DNA of 64,000 nucleotides from Pleodorina starrii (GCA_030267565.1 BRXU01000002.1:1736001-1800000); one strand, 5' to 3'; shown: positions 13,241 through 26,300, numbered from the stretch's first letter. The notes: a model not told the origin generated them from the letters alone. Program-made: numbers and translations.

Positions 13241-14575
13241 TCAGCCCTGCCCGTGCTGCCCGCCGTACCCTGTCACCGTTCCTAGGAAGGTCGCCAGGGA
13301 GGGATCCGCGTCCTCAAAGGCGCCTCGCAGCTCCTCCGATACGCTCATTCCGCCACCACTGTCGCCGGCGCCGCCGCCGCTGCTGCCGAGTCCCATGCGG
13401 ACCGCCGCGGCCCAGTGCCTTTCGGCCAATGGGTCCTGGGAGGAGGGCTGCGACAGCAGCTGTTGCTGCTGCAGAAGCTGTTGTTGCTGCTGGGAGTGCT
13501 GAGAGCCCCGGGCCAACAGGAGCTGTGCGCCGGGCGGTACAGCATTCGGGGCACGCTGGGAGGGAGCCGCGCCGGATCCGCTGCCCGTGCGCCGCAACAC
13601 GGCACCCGCCCCGCCCGTGCCGTATGAGTACTGCCCGTATCCGCCGCCGCTGCCGCTGCCGCCACCGCCACCGCCAGGCGCCGCCTGGTCGTACAGCACG
13701 TGCAGCTGACGGTCATACGACGAGCGGTGCGGCAACAAGCTGCTCGAGCGCCGTGACGGCACGCCGTACATGCCGGCCTCCTCGACCGCCGACGGCAGCG
13801 CCCCCGACGCCATCGGCGGCAGCGCCACGCCGCCGCCGCCGCTGCTGCCGCCGTGCGCCGCGAGACTCGCGAGGTCGAATCCCAGCCCGAGCACGTCGGC
13901 TTCCAGGAGGTCGAGTGCGCCGCCGCCGCTGCTGCCGCCGCCGCCGCCGTGCGCAGCAGCAGAAAAGCTCGTCTCCAAAAGGCCGATACTGCTCCGATGC
14001 TGCAGCCGGCCGCCGACGGCGTACGGCCCTTGGTGCTGCGTCAGCGGCCGGAGGCGGAGCGACACCTCCCGCACCTCGCTCCCGTGCGACCCCCGCGACA
14101 ACAAGCCTTGGCCCTGGCCCGGGTCCGGACACGCGTCTGCGTCGGCGGCGCCGACGGCGGCGAAGCCGCCGTAGGACGGCGGCGGCGGCGCCATGTCCAA
14201 ATCAGGCGGCAACGTCCCGCCGGCGGCCGCCATGGACCGTAGCTGCTCGTACAGCTCCATTGGTAAAACATTCGTATCGCTGCGTCGACCTCGGTGCTGT
14301 TGTACCAGCTGCTGCTGCTGCTGTTGTTGTCGCCCCTGGAGCTGTTCGATAAGCTGCAGGTCCGAGTCGTCGTCGATGGAGAGCGGCTCGCCGGCGTAGG
14401 ACACGATCGGCGGCTGCATGAGCGACCCGCGGGTCGGTCCGGCGTCGGCGAAGCTTCCCTGCGAGGCGCCGCGCCGGGCCGGCGGCGCGGCCAGGCCGCC
14501 GCGGTGCGGGGGCGCGGGCGCGGGCGCGGGTGCCAACTGGATATGTTGTTGCAGGTGGCGGTTCTGTGGTTGTTG

Positions 14576-14606
<31 letters not shown>

Positions 14607-17600
14607 TAGAAGTGTTGCTGTTGCTGCTGCAGCTGCAGTGCGATGTCTTGCTGTTGTTGGTCCTGGTGTCGCAGATGCTGCTGTCGCGCATGCTCCCGAC
14701 CGTCGTCAAACTGCTGCTGCTGCTGCTGGCTTCTGTGCGGGTGTGCGTGCTGCTGTTGCTGCTGCAGGAGGTTCAGCACCTCTTGGTTTTCAACGTGTTG
14801 TTGTTCTAGTTGTTGTTGTTGCTGCTGCTGCAGCCGTTGCTGCTGCTGCTGTTGTTGTTGCTGCTGGTGGCGCTGTTGGAGTTGCAGCAGCAATTGCTGC
14901 TGCTGCTGTTGCTGCTGCTGCAACCGAAACTGTTGCTGTTGCCGGTGCTGCAGCTGGTTATGAAGCTGCTGCTGCTCCAGCTGCTGCTGCTGCTCGAGCT
15001 GCTGCATATGCATGACGTCATCCAGCATCTCCGGCTGCGGCCGCGACAGTGGCGGCAGCAGTGGCTGCTGCTGTTGCTGCTGCTGCGGGCGCTGTGCATG
15101 GCCCCGCAAGTTGCCTGAATAGGCGTCAACGTCCATCCCTGATGCCTCAACAGGACTAATGGCCGCCGCGCCGGAAGCGACATCCTCGGCATCAGCCGCC
15201 ACCGCCGCCACCACATTCACCGCGACGTCGACGGCCGGCGGCTTGGGCTTTGGCGGCCGCCCACGCCGAGCCGGCGGCGGCGCAGCCGCCGCCGGCGGCG
15301 GTGCCGAAGGCCCGGTGCCCTGCGAAAGCAGCGACGGCTGCGGCTGCGGCGGCGTGGGGCGCCTCGCCGCCGCCGCCGGGTCCGTTGGCTCCACGTCGTG
15401 TCCCGACACAACCGCATCGCTGGACGACCGCCGCCCGCGGCGGAGCGCGGGCGCCGCCGTCGGGACCGCCGTAACCGCCGCCGCTGGCGGCGGGGGCTCC
15501 GCTGGCGGCGCCGCCGCCGCCGCCGCCGACGCGCCGGCCGCATCCCGCCGTCCCTGCCATAGGGCTGCCGACGCCAGCGCCCGCAGCCCCGCCGTTGGCG
15601 ACGCACCGTTACCTAGGATGCCGCTGCCGCCACCGTCAGCGCCAGATGCCGCTGCTGCCGCGCTGCCCGCCGCCTCCAAGGCTGAAGCGGCGGCCGCCAC
15701 GAGGCGCTGGCGTTTAGACCCGCCGCGCTCGTGCTGCACTGGCGGCGGCGGCATCAGCTGCTGCTGCTCCTGCTGCCCCGCCCCCGCCGTCGACCGCTTG
15801 CGGCCGCCGCGCTGCGGCGGCGAGGCTGCCTGATGCCGCTGGCGACCACCATCCGCCGCCGCCGCCGCCGCCGCCGATGGCGCTTCCTGCGGCGCCGCTG
15901 CGCCGACGGCAGGGGCGGGTTCCGTCGAGGCCAGAGGCGGCGGCGGCAGCTGGCCCGAGCTGGACCGCCGCCCGCCGCCGCCACCGTCGCTGGAAAGCGG
16001 CCCAAGCAATGTCCCCTCGGCGGCGGCTTCGCTGTCACCCGGCTCACCCTCGTCGAATCCGGCGGGCTGCTCTGGCGGCTGCGACGGTTCCGCGAAGCCC
16101 ACCGCCTCCGCCGTTGGCTGCGATAACGCCGCCGGCGGCGGCGGCGGCAGCAGCGCGTCGTTCAGCCGCAGCGCCAGCGCTGATGCACCATCGGTTGTCT
16201 CGCAAGACTTGCCTGCCAGCGCGCCGCCATCGGACGGTAGCCCTTCGCCGCCGCCGCCGCCGCTGTCGCCACCTGACGCGTCTCGGCCTCTGGGCGCCGT
16301 CCGTACCGCCGCCACCTCCGCCAGCATTTCCTCATCCGCGGCGGCTGCGCCACCAGCTCCGCCGTGACCCACGGGTCTCCTCTCCGCGTCTGCCTCCTCA
16401 TCTTCCTGCTGCTGCTCCTGCGGCTTGTTTTGCATCTGCCGCCGCCGCTGCTTGCCGGCAGCCGAGCCGACGCCGACGCGCGACGCCCTCCGCGCCGGAC
16501 GATCGACGCCACCGTCGACGACGGCCGCCGCCGCGTCCGCGTCACCCGCACGCGAGTTCGACGGCGGACCCAGCAAAGCGGCGGCGCCGCCGTCGGCGCG
16601 CCCCGACGGCGCCGCCGCCAGGCTCGACGCCGCCCGGCACACGACGCCCATCAAGCGACCCAGCAGCGTCACTCGGTCCACCGGTGTCCCTTCCGAAGTG
16701 AGTCGCCGCGCAAGGGCGGCAATGTCGGGGTCCATCGCTGCCGCCTCCTCCTCATCCTCCGGTGAGCCCACCGCGAGGTGCTGCGGCGCGCCGCAGGCGG
16801 CCGCCGCCGCGGCGGCGACCGCCGCCGACGCCTCTTGAACCCGCGACGCCGACGCTGCCAAGCCTGCCAGTGCAGCCCGTAGGGCCCCGATGACCGGCGG
16901 CGCGCCGGCCGCCACCGCGGCAGACCGGGGCGACAGCATCGACTGAGGCGAGCCGAAGGCCGCTGCGGCGCCTGGCGTGTTTCCATCACAAGGCGCGCGG
17001 GGGGCGAGAGGAGCCGTGACAGGCAGCCGGGGCGTCAGGGCCGACAGGGTAAATTTAGCGAGGCACGGGAGACGGGACGGGCGCAGGGCGCGCTTGGGCC
17101 CTTGACTGCCCTTTAAATGATGGAAGACGGAAAATGAGGAACATGCCCCTACGCAGCCGAGGGAAACGGAGTCAAGGGAGGGCACAATCACGGTGTTGAG
17201 TGGGCACTCACGGGTCGCCGCAGACAGTGCCTCGAGAGTGCACTCACCATGCGCCGCCGGCTGCTGCTGCTGCTGCTGCGTTGCGCCGTTCGGGCCCTGC
17301 AGCATTCCGCCAACCTCCGCAGCGTCAGCCGCGCCCCGGCCAACGCCCTCGCCGCGCCCGGCGGCCCGGCCCGGCGTCGCCGTTGTTGCTGCTGGTGCTG
17401 GTGCTGCTGCCGCCGCCGGCCCACCGGCGGTGGCGCGCCCCGCGCCGGCCGCCGCCACCGCCGCGTCCACGGCCATCGCATCGCCCGCGTTGTCGTCATT
17501 GTCATTGTCAGCAAGCAGTCTCCCGTCGGTCAGTTGCCTCTCCGCTTCCCTGTCCCCGGCCGCTTCGTCCTGCTGCTGCTGCAGCTGTGGCGGCGGCGGC

Positions 17601-20215
17601 GGCAGCTCGTGCTCCTGCTGCTGCTCAAGCCGCTGTCCGTCCGTTTCGTCGGCATTGGCGACGCCAGCGGCGCTCGGCCCCTCCGCTCCCGCCCCTGCTG
17701 CCGCCACCGCGTCTGGGCCCAAGTCGGTTCCAGTCAGCGGCCCCGGGCCCGCATCCATCGGCTGCGGCGGCGCCGCCGCCGCCGTGGCAGCGGCGTCAGC
17801 CGCTTCGGCGTCGCGGCTCGCTGTCTTCGCCGGCGCCGCGGCGGTCTGCTCGACCGCCGCCGCGCCTTGACTCCCGGCGGACGTCTGGCCTTGCGCCGCG
17901 GAGACCGAGGCCCCCGTTCGTTGGCTGCCGGTGCGCAGCGCCCGTCCGGCCGCTGCAGGCCGCTCCGCAGGTGCCGCCGCCGCTGCCGCCGCCCCGGACG
18001 CCGCACCCTCCTTGCTGGCCGTCGCCGCTGCCGTTGCCGCCGCCGCGCCGCCCGTGCGCTCCCCCGATGTGCTGCCACTGCGCCGCGACGTGTGTCCTTC
18101 ACGCAAAGTTGCGAGCTCGCGACTGCCGCGAGGGCGCTTCAAGGACGGGGCCCTGGCTTTCGTCGCAGCGTTCGCACCGGACGCGGCGGCGGCGGCGGCC
18201 CCGTCCGCCACGGCGCTGCCAGCGGGCAGCTTGCTTCTGGCGGAGCCGCTGCTGGCGGCGGCGGCGGCGGCGGCGTCAGCCGCCGCTGCCCCAGCGGCCT
18301 TTGGCGCCCCTTTGGCCGCCGCCGTCGCTGCCTCGCCGGCAGATGCAGGCTGCGCAGCTGCAATGCCCGCGGGCCCAGCAGCACCATCGCCCCGACCCGT
18401 GGGTCGGTCAGGCGCCGCCGCCTGCGCGGCGGCTGCGCCGTCCGCCGCCAGCTTCGGCCGCTTAGGAGGCCGCCCGCGAGGCCGCTTCGCCGGCGGCGGC
18501 GGCGCGCCGGCAGCACCAGCAGCAGTGGCGGCGACCGCTGCGGGCTTGTTACCATCGTCCTTGGGCGCTTCGGGCACTGCCGGGCTCGCCACCCCAGCCT
18601 TAGCGCCCGACGGCCCTGCACCGTTCGACGGCCCTGCGCATTTCGATGGCCCTGCGCCGTTCAATGGCCCTGCGCCGTTCGATGGCCCTGCGCCGTTCAA
18701 TGGCCCTGCGCCGTTCAATGGCCCTGCGCCGTTCGATGGCCCTGCGCCGTTCAATGGCCCTGCGCCGTTCGATGGCCCTGCGCCGTTCGATGGCCCTGCG
18801 CCGTTCGATGGCCCTGCGCCGTTCGATGGCCCTGCGCCGTTCGATGGCCCTGCGCCGTTCGATGGCCCTGCGCCGTTCAATGGCCCTGCACCGTTCGATG
18901 GCCCTGCGCCGTTCAATGGCCCTGCGCCGTTCGATGGCCCTGCGCCGTTCAATGGCCCTGCGCCGTTGGCGCCGGGCCCGGGTCCTGCCGCGGACGCCGA
19001 GAGCGGCTTCTCCTGCTCCTGCCGCTTCTGCTCTTGCCGCTTCTGCTTCTGCCGCTTCTGGTGCTGCTTCTTCGCCGGTGCTCGGCTGCCCCCGGCCTCC
19101 GTGCTGCCGGCGGCGGCAGCTGGGCTCGCCCGCCCTCTCCCTTTGCCCGCCGCTGCCGCCGCCGCCGCCCCCGGCTTGGACTTCTTGACCGTCGGCAGCT
19201 GCGCCATCAGCTCCAGAACCGGTCGCTTCTTTTTGGGCACCTGCTTCCCCGTGGCCAGCAGCTGGGCCGGCGACCGCACGTGACGGAGGGGCCGAGCCGC
19301 CAGCGCCCGCAACACCGCCTCCCGCACCGCCGCCGCCGCTGCTGCCGTTGTCGGCGCGGCCGCCACCGCGCCCTCAGTACTCGCCGCCGTCGTGTATGAG
19401 GAGCTTCTTCTGCCGCTTCCCGACGACGACGGCGACGTGTTGGCCCCATCGCCGGCGCCATCGCCGGCGTCAGCCCCGTCGCCTCCACCTGTGGACGCCG
19501 GTACAAGCCCCCGTCCCCGTCCCCGGCCGCGCCCTCGGCCGCGTCCCCGGCCGCGCCCTCTGCCCGGCCCGGCCTGACCCGTGGGTCCGTCCGCCTGGCG
19601 CATCCCCGCCGCGTCCGCGTCGGCGCTGGGCAGCCGTCCGCGGCCTCGCCCGCGGCCTCCCAGCCCACCTCGCAGACCGCCATCCACGCGGATGCCTCGT
19701 CCCCGTCCCCGGCCGCGGCCCCGGCCTCGGCCGCGGGCCAGACCGGCACTCTCCCCGCGGCCGCTCCCCCCCAGCAGCACCCTCCGCTGACCCGAGCCGC
19801 CGCTGGAATCAGCCGCAGGCCCCGCTCTCCCCGCCTGGCCGTCGGGCTGCTGTGACGCCCGCGGCCCCGCCGCCGCGCCCAGCCCCTCTGAGGTCAGCAA
19901 CCGCATAATCTCCCGGGGCACCCTGCCCGCCGCCCCATAAGCGGCGGAGCCGCCGCCGCCGCCAGCGCCGCTGCCGCCGCCGGCGGTCGTGCTGCCGCCA
20001 CCGCCAGCTGAGGCTTGGGGCTCCTCCGAGGCGCGTGCCGCCCCGGCGGCCGCGCCGTCTGGTGCTCGCTTCAAGGCGCTCCTGACCTGGGGCTCAGCAC
20101 GACCGGCATCCGACGCGGTGGCGCCGGCTGACTCCTCCTCCTCTTCCGCTTCCTCCTCTTCCCCGCAGGATGAGCTGTCGGGCGCGGGCCCCTGCACGGA
20201 AACGTGGCGAGCCAT
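13241..20215 (-). CDS. Giant low-complexity AT-hook protein, about 2230 residues
   Basis: Function unknown; probably nuclear and DNA-binding. The minus strand stays open for 2324 codons. An in-frame, stop-free 276-base intron (16972-17247, GTGAGT..CAG, phase 1) is likely, leaving 2232 residues. Seen in order: an acidic N-terminus (about 18-30), Arg-Gly repeats resembling AT-hooks or RGG boxes (about 165-240), 20 copies of an [12 protein letters not shown] hexapeptide (about 415-535), an AT-hook KRPRGRPPK (about 577), a second hook [11 protein letters not shown] (about 1648), long Gln runs (about 1700-1860), a His run (about 1870-1880), and a Gly/Ser-rich end. No catalytic domain is visible. 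Support for coding: the exceptional open length and the hooks in one frame. Opposite-strand frames of up to 716 codons are shadows. Further introns are possible. Confidence 0.6.
18611..18966 (-). repeat. 18-base coding minisatellite, about 20 copies
   Basis: Units of the form GCCCTGCGCCGTTCGATG repeat in frame and encode NGAGPS or NGAGPL on the minus strand. The main variant is GAT versus AAT, which swaps Ser for Leu at one position; a few copies at the left end differ more (one reads KCAGPS). The homogeneity suggests recent expansion or gene conversion. Confidence 0.9.
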
Positions 20216-20219
20216 TACA
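20215..20219 (-). promoter_or_regulatory. Possible TGTAA 3'-end signal of the upstream gene
   Basis: On the minus strand TGTAA lies about 270 bases after the stop of the membrane-protein gene and shares its last base with the ATG of the giant gene. TGTAA is the usual algal polyadenylation signal. If both are real, the transcripts of the two genes abut or overlap; alternatively the giant gene starts at a later ATG or has an upstream untranslated exon. Confidence 0.3.
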
Positions 20220-20487
20220 ACACAGACAAGCAGTCAATGGAAGCAGGTAAGGCGCCGAGAAGGCCCCCGTCGAGTGTGGAACGATCCGGGCGACCCGTGG
20301 GTCGGTGTGTGCCCTGTAGTGGTTGGCGGCATCCCGTGCTCCATTGCCTCTTCCAGGCGCGACGACAAGCGCTTAGCAGCAGCAACAACAACAGCTCAGC
20401 AGCAACAAGACTTCGCGTGATGCCCTCGTCGGAATGCAGACACAGACAGAAGATGATAACGGGGCGGCTTGCTGTGCGGCCCCGGAA

Positions 20488-22998
20488 TCAACGGGGGCGG
20501 GGGTTGTCCACGTATAGGCCGGAGCCCGCCCGCCTCAGGGGCAGCCATGGCAGCGGCACCGGCTGCGGCACCACATGGAGCGATTCCAGCTTGTCACGGC
20601 CGTCGAACACAAACCCTCCAACCTCCAGACTCACCGACGCTGCGAGCGCCTCTCGCGGCGAGGGCCCTCGAGGCGGGAAGGGCACGGCGGCACTCAGCGC
20701 CTCGGGGACACACGGTCCCATGTTGTGCAGTGTGAGCGGCAGGTACACCGCGAAGGCCTCCTTGGGGAACTTCTTGTTGGGCTTGTACTTGATCTGGGCG
20801 ATCAAACGGAGGGAGGAGGCGAATCGGAGGAGGAGGGAGATAGGACGGCGGAGGGAGGCGACGAGGAGAGGATATATGTCGACGGAAGATGACGGCGGGG
20901 GCGCCGGACACCTTCGCCCGCCCCCGCCCCCTTCTTTGTATGCCGAGCCAGAGACCCCACCAGAAGCGCACCCCCCCAACCCACACACACACAGCACGCA
21001 CACACTTCAGCCTCACCCGGTGTATGCCCGTCTCCGATTGAAACGACCGAATCTCCGCCAGGTACCAGCGGGGCCTGTACTCGCCTTCGCCGTCGGCATC
21101 GTCCCACCTGCAACCAACCCACGAACCGTCCAAACCCACCAACCGAAACAAGTTGCAGGGAGCGAGGGCCGCACAGTCCGGACCCCACCGCCCGTGAGCG
21201 TCGCCCGTTGCAACGAGGGGGCCGGGCGCCCGTTCACAGGGTGCCAGCAGAGTGCATCGACCCTATGCAAACGAGGACCCCAACCCCCACCCCCAAAAAA
21301 CCACTGAGAGCAGCCGAGAGAGATACATTTGTGTTTCTGTGAGCCCCTTGTGACAGGACGCAAGCAAAGAAAGCCGCCTAGAAAGCTGTTGACATTGCCC
21401 CTGTGCGGAGAACAGAGTAGTGTACGGCAGGGCCGAGCGAGCTCACCAGAGGATTCGCAGGTCGCGCGCCCTCAAGCTCTGGCCGCCCAAGATGTCGCTG
21501 GCGCGCTGGAGGAACTCCCGGAGGCTCATCTCCGTCTGTTTGGCCGCGCGGATTGTGACACGCGGCGGCATGGGCGGAATGCGCGGCGGCATGGGCGGAA
21601 TACGGTTAGTGGCGGTCGCCCATGGCCCGCCGCGACCCGGCCCCTCGGCGTGATGCAGCCAGTGCCACCCAGATCCAGGCCACCGCGGCCGCCAACAGGA
21701 GCCCCGAAACCACAACCAACAAAACGTACTGCGACGCTAATCTCAAGAAAGGAAGTGCAGGTGGCGTGGGGTCTCGCCCCGCTGCAGCTACTGTCCGGGT
21801 GGTTCATTGGCAAGGCAACTTCGGTCGCTCCCGGTCGTACACCCGTACGCTGCCGTACCTTGCCGTCGGGCTCGACCACCCGGAGCTCCTGCTGGCACTT
21901 CAGTTCTGACTGCGGTGTGTGTGCCTGGTATATGTTCGAGTTGGCAGATAACCTGCAGGGCGTGGCCGCACCGAGGGCGTTTTCATCCAATCGCGCGTCG
22001 GATTGTCGTGGTTATTTGGAGGCGACGGGCCATGACAGCCCGTTCACGCACGGACTGCATAGGAACGGTGTATGCCCGTTGCAGCCCTGTCTGGCGCGCG
22101 CACGCGCCCCAGCACCCGTCTCCCAAACGACGCGTCTCAGGCCATCGTCGGCGTCATGCAACGGGCCGGGCTTCCTGCCAAAGCTTGCACACGACGCGTT
22201 TGCCTGCCCTCCACACACGCAGGCCCGGGTGCACGCACGGACGCGCTGGGGGCCGCTGCAATGCACAACCCCCACTCTGCCTAAGTTCCTGTACCTCCGT
22301 GGCCCCGCTTCAGTCTCCCCCAGCTGAACATCTTGCCCCCGTCACCATGCACGAGAATCCCTGTAAGCAGGAGATGGCCCGGCCCGGCCCCGTCCGAGGG
22401 GCAATTACCAGAATGCATAGAGCGCCATCGGGGTCCGGGTGACCGGCTCAGGCAGAAGCTTCGTGGACTCTCCAAACTCGTCACAGTCGCTTCTGAAGTT
22501 TGGCCTTAGCTGCAACGGGGGGTATTTCGGCAGCGTGTCCGACGACACCCTGGAGACAAAAATGGCGTTGCAGGAAGCACAGTGCCCTCCCAGCACCCGA
22601 GCGCGCTGCCCGCCGAAGTCGACGATGACCTCCGGTACGGTGACTGCAGCCTGACAGAGAGCTGCATAATTGTGTTCTTGAAAGTCGGGTGGGTCCGTGT
22701 CCTGTGCAGCGGCCGTGCAGCGGTCGCGGACAAACCCTCAGTATACCATAAGTGGTTTTGAAAGAGCACGTCCGGAAACTTAAGCCTGGCACCAGCGTCG
22801 TTGGCGCCAGCAAGAACTAGCACCGGCTTGAGCCTTAAGGAAGCAACTCCCCACGCCACGCCGTCCTCCACAAGCTGTAAAACCAAACGACCAGCCCGGT
22901 GACCCCTCAGGAGCACAGGGCAAAAGAATGCCCGAATGCTGCCTCTGACCCTTGAAACTTGCCATTGTTGTCCGCCACTCGGATCAGAGTCGGTCTTG
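20488..22998 (-). CDS. Unrecognised single-pass membrane protein, 5' end not found
   Basis: I do not recognise the family. Seven minus-strand exons chain with consistent phases: about 22998-22736, 22643-22409, 21952-21859, 21728-21669, 21535-21447, 21107-21017, 20793-20488 (TGA). The first two to three encode a Cys-containing, probably extracellular or lumenal region (VTVPEVIVDFGGQRARVLGG could be an IPT/TIG-like fold). Exon 4 is one hydrophobic helix, YVLLVVVSGLLLAAAVAWIW. The cytosolic tail holds SLREFLQRASDILGG, then WWDD..RWYLAEIRSFQSETGIHR and IKYK, which resembles a Tudor/agenet-type barrel (W..A.V.SF...TG.H.V.Y). Reading on from exon 4 without splicing meets TAA at 21606-21608, so a short secreted-tail isoform is possible. 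The start codon was not located; upstream sequence to about 23100 is shared with the divergent gene. Confidence 0.55.
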
Positions 22999-23396
22999 GA
23001 GACGGTTAAACATATAAAACATTTAATATGCTAATGTTAATGCTGAGTTTGTTTCTAGTACCTGGCACAGTCTCCAGCTGTAAGAGCGCTGTAAGCCATG
23101 TCAAGGTATGAGGTGCTACTATTTCGTGAAGCCATCCAAACTGTAATGCACTGGCGAACAGCATTCCCGGGCGTTTCCGGTGACGCGGTGAGAGGCTGTC
23201 ACGTACGACAGTCTTTGCTGCTCAGGCGCCTCAGTCTTCGGTCTATACGGATATTCCTCGTCACTTGCCAAGCCGTTCTCCCCGCACCACAGCGACAACA
23301 TCCTTCCCTGCCCAAGTATGCAAGTATCGGGTATCGCGTTATTAATAATAAAGTGACCGGGTATTTTGAAAGCGGGTCTGTTTGAATTTGCACAAG

Positions 23397-26300
23397 ATGT
23401 GGGGCCAACTTAACAACCTCACAAAACTAGTATCAGAGCAGGCGGGATCAGTGATTAAGGAGGCCGGTCTTGATGCAACGTTGGTGAGGAGTGCAGGCAG
23501 CTGAATGTTAGCAAATGGATCGCTGCTGCTCGCAATAGAAGTGGTAATCTGTCGGCGCATGTTGGTTGTTCACTCCGCTGATCTCATTGTCGTTTCTTCT
23601 GCACGTAAAGGATAAAGCCAAGCAACAGCTCACCGGACAGCTTGATAAACTCGCAAACAGTGTGCTTGTTATCGAGCCTGGCCAGCCCGCAAAGACGGTA
23701 GGCTTCGAGCAGTTGCGCTGGCGTAAGCATGGACAGGCCACGTTCTCTGACCGTGTGCGCATCGTTTCTGCAGCCAGGGACCGTCGTCGGCAACGGAGAT
23801 GAACATCTGACGCCAGTAGCAAACGGACAGGTAGGCGAGCGGTTCTGGTTGGGGGAGGACCCTCAACGCACAGTGCGCAAACCGGTGGCGACAGGGCGAC
23901 GGAGCCTGACGGAGTCCGGTCCGTGACGCCTCGTGTATGCCATCCCTCCCCACAGGATGGCGCATCTCTGGGCCAGCTGTGCGAAGAGAATGCCAGGCTA
24001 CAGCGCCAGGTCAAGCAGCTTCAGGAGGTGCGCAGTGCACAGTCACCCGGGTCAGGCCCCAGCTGGCTTCCACACAGGCGTTGTCCTGGCCCCGCCGACC
24101 CGGACCCGACGTCCCGACCCCAACCATCCGCGCGGCCCGGCGCAACTGGCGCAAAAGCCGTGCCGGCGTATGAGCCGTGCCGGCTTCAGCTTGGAGCCGA
24201 ACGTTCGTCGCATCGGTTCCCTGCTCTTCGCCCCGCCTCCCACACACACAGACATGCGTACACAAAGGTCACAAACGCACCTCCAGCCGGCCTCCGCACA
24301 ACATGACCTTACGCACGGCGCCCAGGGGCCCGCCTGTCGGGCCGATGCCTCGTCGTCGGCTCTCGCTGCTGGCTTTCTCCTCTCCCTCCCGTTGACATCC
24401 CCGCCTTTCAACTCTTGTCGGCTCCTCAATCTCTCCCCTCCGTTGGCGTTGTGGTCGCCCAGACGGCTGCTGACGTGCTTGGCGAGCTGGAGGAGGCCCA
24501 GGACGCGCTGGCTCGCGAGCAGGCGGCCCGCGCCACAGCGGAGCAGCGACTGGACGCGGCGCAGAAGGAACTGGAGCGTCAGCAGCTGCAGAGCCGCACG
24601 TTGGCGCAGCCCGAGGAGCTTCAGAAGCTCAAGGTGAATGAAACCGTGGGCGGTGCGGGCGGGCGGGGAGAGGGAGGGAAGCGGGACGGAGGGAGGGAGA
24701 AGGCCCGCGCAGGCCTGGCCGCTTCCTTTCGCCCCCAACACTCTCAATCTCTCTCTTCTCCCCCGGGGCCGCCGCTTCGAACCGGCCCCTACCCAACGGA
24801 CTCCAACCGATCCCAACCGATTCGGACCTTTCCTAACCGCAGGATGCGCTGGCCGCCAGCGAGGCCAGCGCCAAGACGATGGAGACCAAGGGCCGGCGGC
24901 AGTACAACCAGCTCATAGCCACCAAGCAGCAGCTGACGGAGCTGGAGGCCGGGCACGCGGCCCTGCAGGAGCGGCACACGGCGCTGGAGGCGCGGGCGCG
25001 GCAGCTGCAGGAGGAGATGGAGGCGCTGCGCAGCCGCGAGGCGGAGTTGGAGGAGCTGGCGGCGGGGCGGATCCGCCGGGAGGAGGAGCGTGAGGAGGCG
25101 GCCGCAGGTGGGCTCGGGGGTGCGGCGCATGCGGTGTATGTACTTGTGTATGTGTAGAATTAGGATCGTGTGGATGTGTGTAGGATGTTGCAGGGCGGGG
25201 TCTCTTCTCCAGGAGAGTACCGCTACCTGAGCGGGACGTCTTTCGGTCTGGACTGCCTGGTGGTTCTTCCGGTGGGTCCCTATTGCGGTGGCCTTATGTA
25301 TGTTTCTGTAACCCAAGCGGCACGTTTGTGCCCTGTCCGGCGCGCGCAGGCGCGTCGTCGGCGCGTGTGCAGGAGCTGTCCGACCAGGTCGGGGAGCTGC
25401 GGACGCAGCTGCAGCAGCGCGAAGACCGGCTGTCCGCACTGCAGGCGGAGCTGGAGGCGCAGCAGCAGGAGCAACAGGAGCGGGCATCTGCGCGGGAGGC
25501 TGAAGCCGCCCGGGCAGGGGCGGAGGCGCGGGCTGCGGCGGCGGAGCGCGCTGCGGAGGAGCTGCGGGCGCAGCTCCAGTCGGCGGAGGCGCAGCTGCGA
25601 GAGGTGAAAAGGAGGGTGGATGACGCGCGCGCGGGAGTGGGAGTGGGGAGGCGGGGTTGTTGGGCGCCTCAGCGGCGGCGGCGGGAGGGGTTTAGTGAGG
25701 GAGACGGAACGGCAGCGAAGGAAGAACCTAGAGCGACGAGCGGAGGTGGTCTGCGTCCTGAGCGCTCAAGGAGGAACTACCCAACTCTTACCTGGGCAGG
25801 AACCTGGATGCATAGCTGGACCGATAGCGCGCCTAGCCAAGGAGTGGCGGTGCGCCTGCGGCGCCCGTATGTTTCCGCCGCCGTGTGTGTCCGCCCCCGC
25901 GGTGGGAATGCGAGGGCACAGGCCGGTGTGTGTGTGTGCGCGCGAATACGCGCCTCGCCCTCGCCTCATGGCATCTGTCGCCTCTCGGGGCGCGATGAAC
26001 CGCATCTGCCCCGCAACCAGCAATCAACAGCATGGAAAGGCGAGCAATCGGACTGCCCGACGTTCGGCGTTCGGCCGCCGGACCCCCCCTTGCAATGCCT
26101 TGCGCCGGCCACCTGGCGTCCTGCGCTCCTCGTTCCTCGGTTCCAGCTGCGCCAATTGTTTTGCGTCGCCCTCTCTTTGAAACCCCGACCCCGGTCGTCC
26201 GTTCCCCTCAACATTATCACTCGAGCGTCTTTGCGCGCGTGGTTTGGGTGCGTCCCGCTGTATGCCGGCAGGCCGAGGCACGCGCCCAGCAGGCCGCCGC

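Noticed and set aside
14643..14963. Cys-rich plus-strand frame resembling a metallothionein
   Set aside because: It is the out-of-frame complement of CAG/CAA glutamine codons in the giant gene (TGC/TGT repeats).
17249..19399. 716-codon plus-strand frame opposite the giant gene
   Set aside because: Arg/Pro/Leu-rich mirror of a GC-rich, Ala/Gly-coding strand. It has no domain, and the minus frame is longer and carries AT-hooks and ordered repeats.
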